From Thermotogota bacterium (GTDB lineage: Bacteria > Thermotogota > Thermotogae > Petrotogales > Petrotogaceae): a stretch of DNA of 64,000 nucleotides. The position numbers and the translations under genes were made by a program. Below the pieces are notes generated by a model. That model had not been told where the DNA came from. It worked only from the letters and a program-made list of their open reading frames with translations, and did not search any database. The DNA lies in NCBI GenBank assembly GCA_029780115.1, contig JAKOZG010000001.1, positions 62,001 through 126,000 on the forward strand, written 5' to 3'. Positions 16,626 to 26,396 of this stretch are shown here, piece after piece (position 1 is the first letter of the stretch; each line of letters starts with the position of its first letter).

Positions 16626-17330
16626 ATGTATGAAAGAATTTTATTAAAATTAGGTGGAGAAGCTCTATCCGGGGAAGGGAAAAAAGGATTTGACGTTAAT
16701 TTTTCAAACTATCTAGTGAATGAGTTAAAAAAAGTCGCGGATTTAAAAGTAAAAATTGGTATCGTAATTGGTGCCGGTAATGTATTCAGAGGTAAAGAAC
16801 TAGAAGATTTTAAAGTAAAAATGGCCGATCAGTTAGGCATGCTTGGAACAGTTATGAATTCTATTTATTTGAAACATGTATTAGAAAAAAATGGTTTAAA
16901 TAGTGTTGTTTTTTCAAATATAGTCGATCTACCTTCTGTTATTCCTTTAAAATATGATTTGATCGATTTTTATTTAGAACAAGACTATATTGTAATTTTT
17001 TCTGGAGGCACTTCTAATCCCCTTTTTACTACTGATACAGCTGCAGCTTTGAGAGGGGTTGAAATGGATGCTGATGTGTTAATTAAAGCTACTAAAGTCA
17101 ATGGGATATACAACAAAGATCCAAAAATATACACCGATTCATATAAACTAGATAAAATAACTTTCAATGATGCAATTAGTCAACAATTAAAAATTATGGA
17201 CACTGAAGCATTTTCAATTTGTCAAAGAAATAAACTTCCAATAATAATTATTAATTTCTTTGATAAGGGAAGCCTACTAAAGGCTGTTAAAGGAGAAGAA
17301 ATTGGAACTTTAGTTTATTCTGAAGAATAA
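16626..17330 (+). CDS. pyrH: UMP kinase (uridylate kinase)
   Basis: Phosphorylates UMP to UDP in pyrimidine nucleotide synthesis. The 234-residue amino-acid-kinase fold protein has LKLGGEALSG at the N terminus, GAGNVFRG near 60, and SGGTSNPLFTTDTAAALR near 130. Bacterial UMP kinases form GTP-activated hexamers. It follows tsf as in many bacteria, but a strong hairpin lies between them and frr is not adjacent. Confidence 0.96.
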   Translation: MYERILLKLGGEALSGEGKKGFDVNFSNYLVNELKKVADLKVKIGIVIGAGNVFRGKELEDFKVKMADQLGMLGTVMNSIYLKHVLEKNGLNSVVFSNIVDLPSVIPLKYDLIDFYLEQDYIVIFSGGTSNPLFTTDTAAALRGVEMDADVLIKATKVNGIYNKDPKIYTDSYKLDKITFNDAISQQLKIMDTEAFSICQRNKLPIIIINFFDKGSLLKAVKGEEIGTLVYSEE

Positions 17331-17351
17331 AAATCTTTTATTAAAGCGGTT

Positions 17352-17380
17352 TCTAAAGGTTCTGAAAAACCTTAGATTTT
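17352..17380 (+). terminator. Possible weak terminator between pyrH and eno
   Basis: TCTAAAGGTT (17352-17361) pairs imperfectly with AACCTTAGA (17368-17376) around a short loop, followed by TTTT. The stem is A+T-rich and the T run short, so it may only reduce transcription into eno. Confidence 0.4.
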
Positions 17381-17419
17381 GATTCAACAAATTTTATTTT
17401 AATGTTGGAGGTGTTTCTA

Positions 17420-18718
17420 TTGTTCTATAGTTCCTACAATGATATTATTTTAGTGAAAGCTAGAGAGGTTTTAGATTCCAGAGGAAATCCTACAGTTCAA
17501 GGAGAAGTGCTTTTGTTATGTGGGACTAAAGCCACTGCCATCGTTCCGTCTGGGGCATCTACAGGTAAATTTGAAGCCTTAGAATTAAGGGATGGAGATC
17601 CTGAATACTTTCTTGGTAAAGGAGTTACTAAAGCTGTAAAGAATATTAACGAAATTATATCCCCTGAAATCACAGGATTAAATGCATATAATCAACTAAG
17701 AGTAGATAAAACCATGATAGAATTGGATGGTACCGAAAATAAACGAAACTTAGGAGCCAACGCTATCTTAGCGGTTTCAATGGCCGTAGCTCGAGCAGCT
17801 GCCAAATCTTTAGGAATTCCTCTTTTTAGATATATAGGAGGAGCAAACGCGAAGGTGTTACCCGTTCCTATGATGAATATCATTAACGGAGGAGAACACG
17901 CTGATAATAACTTAGATATCCAAGAGTTTATGATTATGCCTGCAGGCTTTTCTAATTTTAGAGACGCTTTGAGAGCAGGGGTAGAGATTTTTCAACATTT
18001 AAAACAATTGTTAAAGAAAGAAGGTCATATTACTTCTGTTGGAGATGAGGGAGGATTTGCCCCTAATCTTAATTCAAACGAGGAAGCAATTGAATATATA
18101 ATTAGGGCAATTGAACTTGCGGGTTATAAACCTGGAGAACAAATTTTCATTGCCTTAGATGCGGCTGCCTCTGAATTCTATAACGAAGAAACAAAAAAAT
18201 ATTTTATAGATGGTAAAGAAATGACTGGAGATGAACTATCTGATTACTATATAAATTTGATAAATAAATATCCAGTAAAATCTTTGGAAGATCCATTTGA
18301 TGAAGAAGATTGGGAAACCTACGCCAATTTTACCTCTAAGGTAAGAAATAAAATCCAAGTTGTTGGCGATGATTTATATGTAACTAATGTAAAAAGATTA
18401 CAGAAAGGTATAGAGTTAAAAGCTACAAATTCTATTTTGATTAAGTTAAATCAAATAGGATCATTAACCGAAACTCTAGATGCTATCGAGCTTGCATACA
18501 AGAGTGGAATGACTGCAGTTGTTTCACATAGGTCAGGAGAAACCGAAGACACCTTCATAGCTGATTTATCCGTTGCAACTAATTCAGGTTTTATTAAAAC
18601 TGGTTCACTTTCAAGAACAGATAGAATTGCAAAATACAATAGATTATTAAGAATTGAAGACCTTTTAGGTGACTTAGCAGAATTTAGAGGTTTAGAAGCT
18701 TTTTATTCAATTAAATAG
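17420..18718 (+). CDS. eno: Enolase
   Basis: Converts 2-phosphoglycerate to phosphoenolpyruvate in glycolysis. The 432-residue sequence has [22 protein letters not shown] (catalytic glutamate loop), [16 protein letters not shown] with the catalytic lysine, and [10 protein letters not shown]. The start is TTG 17420 behind GGAGGTG with a seven-base gap; an ATG at 17402 lies before the ribosome site. A strong terminator follows. Confidence 0.96.
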   Translation: MFYSSYNDIILVKAREVLDSRGNPTVQGEVLLLCGTKATAIVPSGASTGKFEALELRDGDPEYFLGKGVTKAVKNINEIISPEITGLNAYNQLRVDKTMIELDGTENKRNLGANAILAVSMAVARAAAKSLGIPLFRYIGGANAKVLPVPMMNIINGGEHADNNLDIQEFMIMPAGFSNFRDALRAGVEIFQHLKQLLKKEGHITSVGDEGGFAPNLNSNEEAIEYIIRAIELAGYKPGEQIFIALDAAASEFYNEETKKYFIDGKEMTGDELSDYYINLINKYPVKSLEDPFDEEDWETYANFTSKVRNKIQVVGDDLYVTNVKRLQKGIELKATNSILIKLNQIGSLTETLDAIELAYKSGMTAVVSHRSGETEDTFIADLSVATNSGFIKTGSLSRTDRIAKYNRLLRIEDLLGDLAEFRGLEAFYSIK

Positions 18719-18737
18719 TAAATTAATTTTGTTTACA

Positions 18738-18779
18738 AGTAAGCCAGCATCCTTTATTCTATCTGGCTTACTTTTTTTT
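18738..18779 (+). terminator. Strong terminator after eno
   Basis: AGTAAGCCAG (18738-18747) pairs with CTGGCTTACT (18763-18772) around a 15-base loop, followed by a run of eight T. It closes the tsf-pyrH-eno region just before the oppositely oriented block of unknown genes. Confidence 0.85.
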
Positions 18780-18818
18780 GTTTATTTAAAATTGTGTAAA
18801 AAATAATATATTTTATTT

Positions 18819-18854
18819 AATACTTGAACGATAATTTTTTTATCATACAAAAAA
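18819..18854 (+). repeat. Direct repeat copy A flanking the three-gene block
   Basis: AATACTTGAACGATA (18819-18833), nine A+T bases, then TCATACAAAAAA (18843-18854). The same two segments, 11 bases apart, occur at 20937-20974 in the same orientation. The two copies bracket the three - strand genes at 18865-20792. TTGAAC followed by TACAAA at suitable spacing makes each copy promoter-like on the + strand. Confidence 0.6.
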
Positions 18855-18864
18855 TTCAAATACA

Positions 18865-19953
18865 CTAAAAAACTTTTATATATTCAACCTCAATTTCTTT
18901 AATACTCAATAAATCTTTCAACTCTGGTAGTTTATTTAAAAAATAATCTCTATTTCTTTCCACTTCGAAACTGACAAAATTTTTATCGTTTATTATTTTG
19001 ATGTGGCAGTCAACAACACCAAATTTATTTGTCAATAAGATTATTGATAGTTCATAGTTCTTATCATTATTAGTTTTATTGTATTTCTTGTTATATCTAC
19101 TTTCGATTTGCATAAATATTGGCAAGTTTAAAATAATCGTAAAAATTAAAGGAGTTTGTTCTTGGATCACTAAATTTTTTATAGTTAGATATGAGTCAAT
19201 ATTTTTAAACCGTCTATCTTTTTCAAAAGACGTAATTTCTTTATTTAAATCAATTTTTTTTCGAATTATTTCTTCATCTAACGTTTGTTGAATTTCTTTT
19301 TTCATACCCTCTAATTCGTTTGATGACATAAAAAAAACATCTTCCTGTTTAAAGAGAAAATATTTGATATAATTAGCTAGTTTATTTGAAGTTTCAACGG
19401 GAGAAGGAAAAGAGAATGTACTTGAATATATAGAATTTATTAATTTTTCCAAGACTTTTTTCACAAACAATCCTGATGAATTTAAATCTTCTTTATTAAT
19501 TTTATTGTACAAAATATCATCAGTATTTTTTTCAAATTCGTGTATAAAATCATTTAACCATTTGATAATTCTTAGTTTTTGAGTATCTGTGATATTTTCA
19601 TTGTATATTTTTAAAGTATCTCTATTACTCAATTGTAGAATCTTTAAATTTAGTTTTATTTCATTATTTAAAAATTGACCAAGAAGTTTCATCTGAACAT
19701 TTGTCTTTGGACTATTAAAATTGTTAGTAAAATTTAATTTTACTTTAGTTCCGATTTTAATAATCTGCTCTCCATGATGCTCTAAAAAAAGGAGGGAATT
19801 TTTGTAATTAATTACTGCTAAATTATTTTTAATAAATATAATTTCTCCGATACTAGTTTTTACTCTATCGGGTTCATTTCCTTTATAAGGGCTTGGAAAC
19901 AGTATTGATTGATCTGATTTTTCTACTAACAAATTAATAATTGGTTGGTGCAT
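18865..19953 (-). CDS. Uncharacterised protein, C-terminal region weakly FliK-like
   Basis: A 362-residue lysine- and asparagine-rich protein not recognised with certainty. No signal peptide or membrane segment is apparent. An N-terminal beta-rich part (about 25-100) precedes a helical middle section; the last 90 residues alternate as in the FliK hook-length-control C-terminal domain (a strand with FGVVDCHIKI, then FVSFEVERNRDYFLNKLPELKDLL). With fliJ in the window the organism probably has flagella, so a FliK-type role is possible but unproven. It is the last gene of a tightly packed three-gene - strand block (three-base gap to the next). Start ATG at 19953. Confidence 0.6.
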   Translation of the reverse strand: MHQPIINLLVEKSDQSILFPSPYKGNEPDRVKTSIGEIIFIKNNLAVINYKNSLLFLEHHGEQIIKIGTKVKLNFTNNFNSPKTNVQMKLLGQFLNNEIKLNLKILQLSNRDTLKIYNENITDTQKLRIIKWLNDFIHEFEKNTDDILYNKINKEDLNSSGLFVKKVLEKLINSIYSSTFSFPSPVETSNKLANYIKYFLFKQEDVFFMSSNELEGMKKEIQQTLDEEIIRKKIDLNKEITSFEKDRRFKNIDSYLTIKNLVIQEQTPLIFTIILNLPIFMQIESRYNKKYNKTNNDKNYELSIILLTNKFGVVDCHIKIINDKNFVSFEVERNRDYFLNKLPELKDLLSIKEIEVEYIKVF

Positions 19954-19956
19954 AAT

Positions 19957-20463
19957 TCAATCTTGCTCCCTAAAATCGTCGAAAAGCTCTTTGTCTCGCG
20001 ACTTTTTTACATAATTATATCTTTTAATTTTTGATGTGACAATTTTTTCTGAAGTTAATAATTTTTCTTTCATCATTAAATATCTTACTTTATCTGGAGT
20101 GGTAAAGTACCAACTACCAGTACTTGAAGAATATTCTGGTACATTGACTTTAAATTTCGTGCCTATTACTGCTCGAGATTCAATTTTTTCAAGAGCTCCG
20201 ATTTTTTTAAAGTAGGTTATGGCGTTTTGAGTTCTTCCAACACTTAAGTTTAAATTATCGGCGATTTTTCTTACACTAGTATGGGTAATTGTATAGTCAA
20301 GACCTACACCATAACTTAAATTATATAAATAAAGATAAACTTTTGCAAAAGAAGAGGGGGTAAGTTGTAAAATATACATCAGCACTTTTTCGGGTATTTG
20401 AAGAAAAGGTCTAACAGGTCTATATTCAAATATATGTAAATTTGTATCTTTCTGTTGACTCAT
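19957..20463 (-). CDS. Winged-helix DNA-binding protein of unknown role
   Basis: A 168-residue protein with a central helix-turn-helix: THTSVRKIADNLNLSVGRTQ followed by NAITYFKKIGALEKI, a wing-like segment and a basic C-terminal tail. The first part (PEKVLMYILQLTPSSFAKVYLYLYNLSYG) resembles the N-terminal domains of DnaD- and replication-initiator-type winged helices, but no specific family is claimed. The start is ATG 20463, which overlaps the stop of the upstream gene (ATGA) and has AGGTG eight bases before it; an upstream GTG at 20484 is less likely. It could regulate its own block or the divergent permease gene. Confidence 0.65.
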   Translation of the reverse strand: MSQQKDTNLHIFEYRPVRPFLQIPEKVLMYILQLTPSSFAKVYLYLYNLSYGVGLDYTITHTSVRKIADNLNLSVGRTQNAITYFKKIGALEKIESRAVIGTKFKVNVPEYSSSTGSWYFTTPDKVRYLMMKEKLLTSEKIVTSKIKRYNYVKKSRDKELFDDFREQD

Positions 20464-20792
20464 TTTTCTACACCTTTCTCCCACTCTTCTTTAGAAATGA
20501 GTTCTCCATTTTCTAATGTATATTCTATTAAATTATAATTTCTATCGAGAATAGCATGTAGATGAATACGGTTTGGACATTTTGCTCCAATATATTCTTT
20601 AATAATTAAAAACCCGTTATTATCATAATCATTAATCAAATCATAACCTTTTCTAAGATAACTTCTAAACAATTCTCCACATTTAGAACATTTCAAGTAT
20701 ATTACAATTGCATCCTTTTCGTTATAAAATACTTTGTTGCTTTCTGATTTAGTTTTAGGTTCTTTTTTCTTAAAAAATTTGAAAATAAACAT
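20460..20792 (-). CDS. Small zinc-ribbon-like hypothetical protein
   Basis: A 110-residue protein, first gene of the three-gene block. The N terminus is strongly basic (FKFFKKKEPKTK), followed by LKCSKCGELFRSYLRKGYD and a later cysteine in GAKCPNRIHLHA, consistent with a small metal-binding fold. No family name is claimed. The start is ATG 20792 behind GAGGAGGGGG; an in-frame ATG at 20819 sits before that site. The stop overlaps the next gene's ATG, indicating coupled translation. Confidence 0.6.
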   Translation of the reverse strand: MFIFKFFKKKEPKTKSESNKVFYNEKDAIVIYLKCSKCGELFRSYLRKGYDLINDYDNNGFLIIKEYIGAKCPNRIHLHAILDRNYNLIEYTLENGELISKEEWEKGVEK

Positions 20793-20936
20793 ACGCCCCC
20801 TCCTCTTTTTAATTCTCATTATTTGTTAATTTCTTTTTTGTATACAGATGTAAAAAAGTTTTTTCGCAAAGATTAGTTAATAGCATATTTGATTAAATAA
20901 ATTATAGCATACAATACATGAAAATATTATATACAT

Positions 20937-20974
20937 AATACTTGAACGATATCTTTTTATTTTCATACAAAAAA
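20937..20974 (+). repeat. Direct repeat copy B flanking the three-gene block
   Basis: AATACTTGAACGATA (20937-20951) and TCATACAAAAAA (20963-20974) repeat the element at 18819-18854. This copy sits about 70 bases before the purine permease start, where it could supply the promoter (TTGAAC as -35). The rest of the gap 20793-21044 is A+T-rich with no purine riboswitch. Confidence 0.6.
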
Positions 20975-21044
20975 ACAAAAAAAAATGATAAAATATAACT
21001 AACTATCAATCTTAACTTCAAATAATACTAATAGGAGGGGTCAA

Positions 21045-22367
21045 ATGAGTAGTAATAAAAAAGAAAACATTTTAGAAAGATTGTTCAAACTTAAAGAAAA
21101 CAACACGGACGTCAAAACAGAAGTATTAGCAGGAATCACAACTTTTATGACTATGGCCTATATTATTTTTGTTAACCCTTCAATTTTGAGCGATGCAGGA
21201 ATGCCTTACAATGGAGTATTTATAGCTACGATTGTTGCTTCAATTTTAGGAACTTTAGCAATGGCTTTCTTAACAAACTACCCGTTTGCTCTGGCTCCTG
21301 GAATGGGGCTAAACGCATTTTTTGCATATTCTGTTGTTATTGGATTAGGAGTTAGTTGGAGAGCAGCTTTAGGGTTGGTGTTTATTGAAGGCCTTATTTT
21401 TATTATTTTAAGTCTAACACCTGTGAGAGAAGCTTTGGTAAATTCTATACCTATGTCTTTAAAAACCGCTATTAGTGCTGGTATAGGTTTGTTTATAGCC
21501 TTTATAGGTTTACAAAACGCAAAAATAGTAGTAGCCGATCCTTCTACATTAGTAAGAATGGGTCATTTATTTTCAGGCCCCGCTCTAATTGCTCTTTTAG
21601 GACTAATAATTACTGGAATTTTATATTCTCTAAAAATAAAAGGAGCACTTTTGTTAGGAATCATAATATCAACTATTCTTGGTCTGTTCAATGGTGTTAC
21701 TCCGATTCCGAAAGGTTTTATAGCTATTCCTAAACTGTCTGATTGGTCACAAGTTCTTTTTAAACTAGATTTACGATCTGCTTTTAGCTTCGATATGCTC
21801 GGTGTAATGATATCTTTCTTGTTCGTTGACATTTTTGATACAGCTGGAACTTTAATTGGTGTTAGCCAACAAGCAGGTTACTTAAAAGAAGATGGAACAC
21901 TTCCTAAAGCTGATAAGGCTCTGCTTGCTGATGCCATAGCAACAACAGGGGGCGCTCTTTTTGGAACTAGTACTGTAACTACATATGTTGAGTCTGCCGC
22001 AGGGGTATCAGTTGGAGGTAGGACAGGTTTAACGGGTATAGTGGTTTCAATTTTATTTTTTCTTTCTTTGTTTTTCCAACCTATTATTGCAATTGTTCCT
22101 TCGGCTGCTACTGCACCAGCATTAATTATTGTTGGAGTAATGATGTTATCAAACATCGTTAAAATACAATGGGATGATTTTACTGAAGTAATTCCTGCAT
22201 TCGTTGCAATGATTTCAATGCCTTTAACATATTCCGTTTCAAACGGTATTGCACTTGGTTTCATAACTTATCCAATTTTGAAATTATTTACTGGAAAGGG
22301 TAAAGAAGTTCATTGGTTGGTTTATCTGTTATGTATCTTGTTCATATTATATTTTATTTGGTTGTAA
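21045..22367 (+). CDS. AzgA-type adenine/guanine/hypoxanthine permease
   Basis: A 440-residue inner-membrane transporter of the NCS2 family, AzgA/PbuG branch, importing purine bases with protons. About 12-14 hydrophobic segments are evident. Family landmarks are GITTFMTMAYIIFVNPSIL at the N terminus, NYPFALAPGMGLNAFFAY near 85, FVDIFDTAGTLIGVSQQAG near 265 and a GTSTVTTYVESAAGVSVGGR stretch near 310. AGGAGGGG precedes the ATG. The leader holds repeat copy B but no visible purine aptamer, in contrast to the purine operon at 53 kb. Confidence 0.92.
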   Translation: MSSNKKENILERLFKLKENNTDVKTEVLAGITTFMTMAYIIFVNPSILSDAGMPYNGVFIATIVASILGTLAMAFLTNYPFALAPGMGLNAFFAYSVVIGLGVSWRAALGLVFIEGLIFIILSLTPVREALVNSIPMSLKTAISAGIGLFIAFIGLQNAKIVVADPSTLVRMGHLFSGPALIALLGLIITGILYSLKIKGALLLGIIISTILGLFNGVTPIPKGFIAIPKLSDWSQVLFKLDLRSAFSFDMLGVMISFLFVDIFDTAGTLIGVSQQAGYLKEDGTLPKADKALLADAIATTGGALFGTSTVTTYVESAAGVSVGGRTGLTGIVVSILFFLSLFFQPIIAIVPSAATAPALIIVGVMMLSNIVKIQWDDFTEVIPAFVAMISMPLTYSVSNGIALGFITYPILKLFTGKGKEVHWLVYLLCILFILYFIWL

Positions 22368-22404
22368 CAAATTTTTTTCAATTAATATTTAGTAGGTGTA
22401 TATT

Positions 22405-24546
22405 ATGGAGAATAAATCAATGAAATTCAAAGTTTCAAATGGTAAACCAATATTAGGGGTAACTCTCAGCAAGGAAGGGGCAAATTTTGGTGTATATACT
22501 AGAAACGGTTCGTCTGTTGTAATCGAGATATACGATAATTATTATGATGACAGACCTTCCTTTAGCTACAAATTAGACAAGAAGATTAATAGAACTGGAG
22601 ATATTTGGCACGTTTTTATTGAAGGTTTACGTCAAGGTACCGTGTATGGTTGGCGAATAGATGGACCATATGTACCTAAAGTTGGTTTTAGATTTAATAA
22701 GAATAAACTGTTATTAGATCCGTATGCACGAGTGTTGTCTGGAGAATATGATCCTTTCGATGATTTGATTTATGGGTATGATAAAAATAGTCCTGAAGAA
22801 GATCTAAGCTTTTCTGTCTTAGATTCTGCTAAATCTAATTGTAAGTCTATAATTTGGGATACTGGCACTTATAATTGGGAAGATGATGAACATCCACGGC
22901 ATCCCTTGAATGATTTAATCATATACGAAATGCATGTTAGATTATTTACTATAAATCCAAATTCCCAGGTTAATCATCGTGGAACTTTTCGTGGTGTAGT
23001 TGAAAAGATTGAGTATCTAAAAGAACTTGGGATAAATGCCGTTGAGCTAATGCCTATCTTTGCCTTTAGTATGAAAGATAATATAAATGTAAACCCTATA
23101 ACAGGAGAAAGACTTAAAAATGTATGGGGGTATAATCCTATAAATTTCTTCTCTGTTACAAATAATTATAGATATGGCTTAAAAATTGGGGATGAAGTTA
23201 TTCAATTTCAAGACCTCGTCAAAGAACTACATAAGAACGGTATAGAAGTTATCTTAGATGTTGTATATAATCATACCGCTGAAGGAAATGAATTAGGACC
23301 AACACTCAACTTTAAAGGTTTAGAAAATTCAGTTTATTACATGCTCAAAGACGATAAAAGATATTATGAAAATTTTTCAGGTACAGGCAATACCATTAAT
23401 TCCAGTCACTATGTTGTTAAAGAAATGATAATCGAAAGTTTGAGATTTTGGGTTTCTGAAATGCATGTCGACGGATTCAGATTTGATTTAGCTTCTATTT
23501 TAGGTAGAGATGCAAAAGGGAACTGGATTGGTGATCTTTCTTTGTTAAAAGATATCGCAGATGATCCTTTATTGGCAGGTACTAAATTAATTGCTGAAGG
23601 TTGGGATGCAGCTGGAGGTTATTATGTAGGTGATTTTCCAACTGGATGGGCAGAATGGAATGGAAAGTACAGGGATACTGTAAGAAAGTTTGTAAGAGGA
23701 GATAAAGGCACTGTTGCTGACCTTGCCACTAGAATTGCTGGAAGTCCGGATCTCTTCGAAAAAAGAGGAAGAAAACCTTACCACAGTGTAAATCTAATAA
23801 CGTCTCATGACGGCTTTACAATGTGGGACCTAGTGTCTTACAATACAAAGCATAATGAAGTTAATGGTGAAAATAATCAAGATGGAATGAATGAAAATTA
23901 CAGTTATAATTATGGAGTCGAAGGAGAAACTGATATTCCCGAAATTAATTCTTTAAGGAAAAAACAAATTAAGAATTTTTTTACTATTTTAATGGTATCT
24001 CAAGGAATCCCTATGATTTTAATGGGAGATGAATTTTGCAGGACTCAATATGGGAATAATAATGCTTATTGTCAAGATAATTATATTGCGTGGGTTGACT
24101 GGTTGAGAAAGGATCAGTTTAATGATATTTTTGTTTTTGTAAAAAAACTTATTGAATTTAGAAAGCAACACCCTGCTTTAAGAAGAGACAGATTCTTTAC
24201 TGGAACTGACTTAGATGGAAATGGAATCGCAGATATTACATGGCATGGAGTTAAGCCTTATCACCCTGATTTTAGTTATTTTTCACATAGTTTAGCTTTT
24301 ATGATTGATGGGGAAGATGTCATCTTGGGTTGTGAAGAAAAAGACAATGATATTTATGTTGCTTTAAACAGTTGGATAAACGATTTAACTTTTACTATTC
24401 CTCAATTACTTAAGGATAAAAGATGGTACAGAGTAATTGATACATCACAAGATTTTCCTAACGATTTTCTCGATGAACCTGCCCTGTTGACAAAAAGCTC
24501 TTATCTAGTTAAATCTAGAAGTTCCTTAGTTCTAATAAGTAAATAA
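22405..24546 (+). CDS. glgX: Glycogen-debranching enzyme (GlgX/isoamylase type)
   Basis: A 713-residue GH13 enzyme hydrolysing alpha-1,6 branches of glycogen or limit dextrins in the cytoplasm. An N-terminal carbohydrate-binding/early-set domain (about 10-100) precedes the barrel. Catalytic regions are DVVYNHTAEG, GFRFDLAS (nucleophile Asp), LIAEGWDAAG (Glu) and ITSHDGFT (Asp). There is no signal peptide. The start is ATG 22405 eight bases after AGGTG. It sits before a phosphoglucomutase gene, which fits glucan breakdown to sugar phosphates. Confidence 0.9.
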   Translation: MENKSMKFKVSNGKPILGVTLSKEGANFGVYTRNGSSVVIEIYDNYYDDRPSFSYKLDKKINRTGDIWHVFIEGLRQGTVYGWRIDGPYVPKVGFRFNKNKLLLDPYARVLSGEYDPFDDLIYGYDKNSPEEDLSFSVLDSAKSNCKSIIWDTGTYNWEDDEHPRHPLNDLIIYEMHVRLFTINPNSQVNHRGTFRGVVEKIEYLKELGINAVELMPIFAFSMKDNINVNPITGERLKNVWGYNPINFFSVTNNYRYGLKIGDEVIQFQDLVKELHKNGIEVILDVVYNHTAEGNELGPTLNFKGLENSVYYMLKDDKRYYENFSGTGNTINSSHYVVKEMIIESLRFWVSEMHVDGFRFDLASILGRDAKGNWIGDLSLLKDIADDPLLAGTKLIAEGWDAAGGYYVGDFPTGWAEWNGKYRDTVRKFVRGDKGTVADLATRIAGSPDLFEKRGRKPYHSVNLITSHDGFTMWDLVSYNTKHNEVNGENNQDGMNENYSYNYGVEGETDIPEINSLRKKQIKNFFTILMVSQGIPMILMGDEFCRTQYGNNNAYCQDNYIAWVDWLRKDQFNDIFVFVKKLIEFRKQHPALRRDRFFTGTDLDGNGIADITWHGVKPYHPDFSYFSHSLAFMIDGEDVILGCEEKDNDIYVALNSWINDLTFTIPQLLKDKRWYRVIDTSQDFPNDFLDEPALLTKSSYLVKSRSSLVLISK

Positions 24547-24577
24547 CAAAATGCTCTTTTAAGGAGGATAAAATAAA

Positions 24578-26323
24578 TTGAGAGATTATCTTGGTGTATA
24601 TAAAACATGGTTAGAGAGTCCCTATATTAAAGAAGCTGACAAAATTGAATTGGAAGCAATAAAAAACGATATAGATGAGATTAAGGAAAGATTTTATAAA
24701 GACCTTGAATTTGGAACCGCTGGATTAAGAGGTAAGATTGGTATAGGAACAAATATGATGAATATATATACAGTAGGAAGAACCACTCAGGCTCTAGCCG
24801 ATTACATAAAAGATCTAGGAGAAGAAAGATGTAAAATGGGAGTGGCTATTGCTTATGATGTAAGACATATGTCGAAAGAATTTGCTAAACTTTCATCTTT
24901 AATTCTTGCAGCTAATGGAATAAAAACATATTTATTTGACGATATCAGACCTACTCCTGTGTTATCCTTTGCTGTAAGATTTTTAAAAACTACAGCTGGC
25001 ATCGTTATTACTGCTAGTCACAACCCAAAAGAATATAACGGTTATAAAGTGTATTGGGATAAAGGTTCACAAATTCAAGACGATATTGCAGAGGGAATTG
25101 TCAAAAAAATAGAAAAAATTGGATATGATTTCGGAAAGATTAAGAAAATAAGTGAAGAAAAAGCTCTGAACAAAGGATTAATACAATATATTTCGAAAGA
25201 AGTTGATGAAGAATATATAAGACGAGTAAAAGGGTTGGCTTTGAGAGATGAAGAAATAGATAAAAATATTCGTATAGTTTATACTCCCTTGAATGGAACA
25301 GGCAATTATTTTGTTAGACGTATTCTTAAAGATAGAGGATTTGAAAATGTTTTTATCGTTAAAGAACAAGAACATCCAGATCCTGATTTTAGAAGCGTCC
25401 CAAACCCAAATCCCGAGTATGAAGTTGCTTTTGAATTAGCAAAAAAACTTGGTGCAGAAAAAAATGCTCATCTTCTAATAGCGACAGATCCCGATTGTGA
25501 TAGAGCTTCTATGGAAGTTTTAGATAGAAATAACAACTATATAATGTTATCTGGAAATAAAACCGGTGCGCTTTTAGTAAACTATATTCTCGAGAGTATG
25601 AAAGAAAAGGGCATGTTAAAAAATAACTATGCTATAATTAAATCGATAGTTACAGGAGACCTTGCTACGAGAATTGCTCAGAAATATGGCGTAACTGTGT
25701 TTGAAACTTTAACCGGTTTTAAAAATATATGCGGTAAACAAAATGAACTTGAAGAAGAAGGTAAATATGAATTTTTATTTGGGTTTGAAGAAAGTATAGG
25801 ATATGTTATGGGTGAATTTGTTCGCGATAAAGATGGGGTAATTGCCTCCATGCTTATCACGGAAATGGTCTCTTATTATCAAAGTTTAAATAAAAATTTA
25901 TTAGAAATACTTGAAAGTATTTATCAAGAATTCGGATACGAATTAGAAAACAATTATTCTCTAATTTTAGAAGGCATATCTGGTGAAGAAAGAATTAAAA
26001 GAATCATGAAACATTTTAGAAAGGATTTTCCTAGATATATAGCAGATTTAAAATTAACGAAGTATGCAGATTACTTAGAACAAAAAATTTATTGCTTGAC
26101 AGAAAACAAAATATCAAAAATTGAAGATATAACAGATATTCCTAAATCTAATGTACTAAGATTTTGGTTTGAAGATGGTTCTTGGTATGCAGTTAGACCT
26201 TCTGGCACAGAACCCAAATTAAAAATCTATGTGTATGCCTTTGACAAAAACAAAGAAAAGGCTGAATGGAAAAAAGATATAATAAAAAACACTATCGATG
26301 AAATTATTTCAAGAATTCCGTAA
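24578..26323 (+). CDS. pgcA: Phosphoglucomutase/phosphomannomutase, PgcA type
   Basis: Interconverts glucose 1-phosphate and glucose 6-phosphate (or mannose phosphates). The 581-residue length and the opening TWLESPY and FGTAGLRGKIG match the long PgcA/PGM2 subfamily. The phosphoserine loop is TASHNPKEYNGYK near residue 145, the metal site is ATDPDCDRA near 305, the sugar loop GFEESIGY near 405, and the phosphate-binding RPSGTEPK near 545. TTG start with AAGGAGG ten bases before. Its position behind glgX suggests a glucan-utilisation pair. Confidence 0.92.
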   Translation: MRDYLGVYKTWLESPYIKEADKIELEAIKNDIDEIKERFYKDLEFGTAGLRGKIGIGTNMMNIYTVGRTTQALADYIKDLGEERCKMGVAIAYDVRHMSKEFAKLSSLILAANGIKTYLFDDIRPTPVLSFAVRFLKTTAGIVITASHNPKEYNGYKVYWDKGSQIQDDIAEGIVKKIEKIGYDFGKIKKISEEKALNKGLIQYISKEVDEEYIRRVKGLALRDEEIDKNIRIVYTPLNGTGNYFVRRILKDRGFENVFIVKEQEHPDPDFRSVPNPNPEYEVAFELAKKLGAEKNAHLLIATDPDCDRASMEVLDRNNNYIMLSGNKTGALLVNYILESMKEKGMLKNNYAIIKSIVTGDLATRIAQKYGVTVFETLTGFKNICGKQNELEEEGKYEFLFGFEESIGYVMGEFVRDKDGVIASMLITEMVSYYQSLNKNLLEILESIYQEFGYELENNYSLILEGISGEERIKRIMKHFRKDFPRYIADLKLTKYADYLEQKIYCLTENKISKIEDITDIPKSNVLRFWFEDGSWYAVRPSGTEPKLKIYVYAFDKNKEKAEWKKDIIKNTIDEIISRIP

Positions 26324-26396
26324 AATGAGCTATTAAACACTATTATATAATTTTTAAAAAGTATCAATTAGTTATTAGCTAAATGGGGGACTTACT

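Noticed and set aside
20820-21044. Purine riboswitch before the purine permease
   Set aside because: The conserved J2/3 (TCTACC) and L3 (CCGTAAA) sequences are absent.
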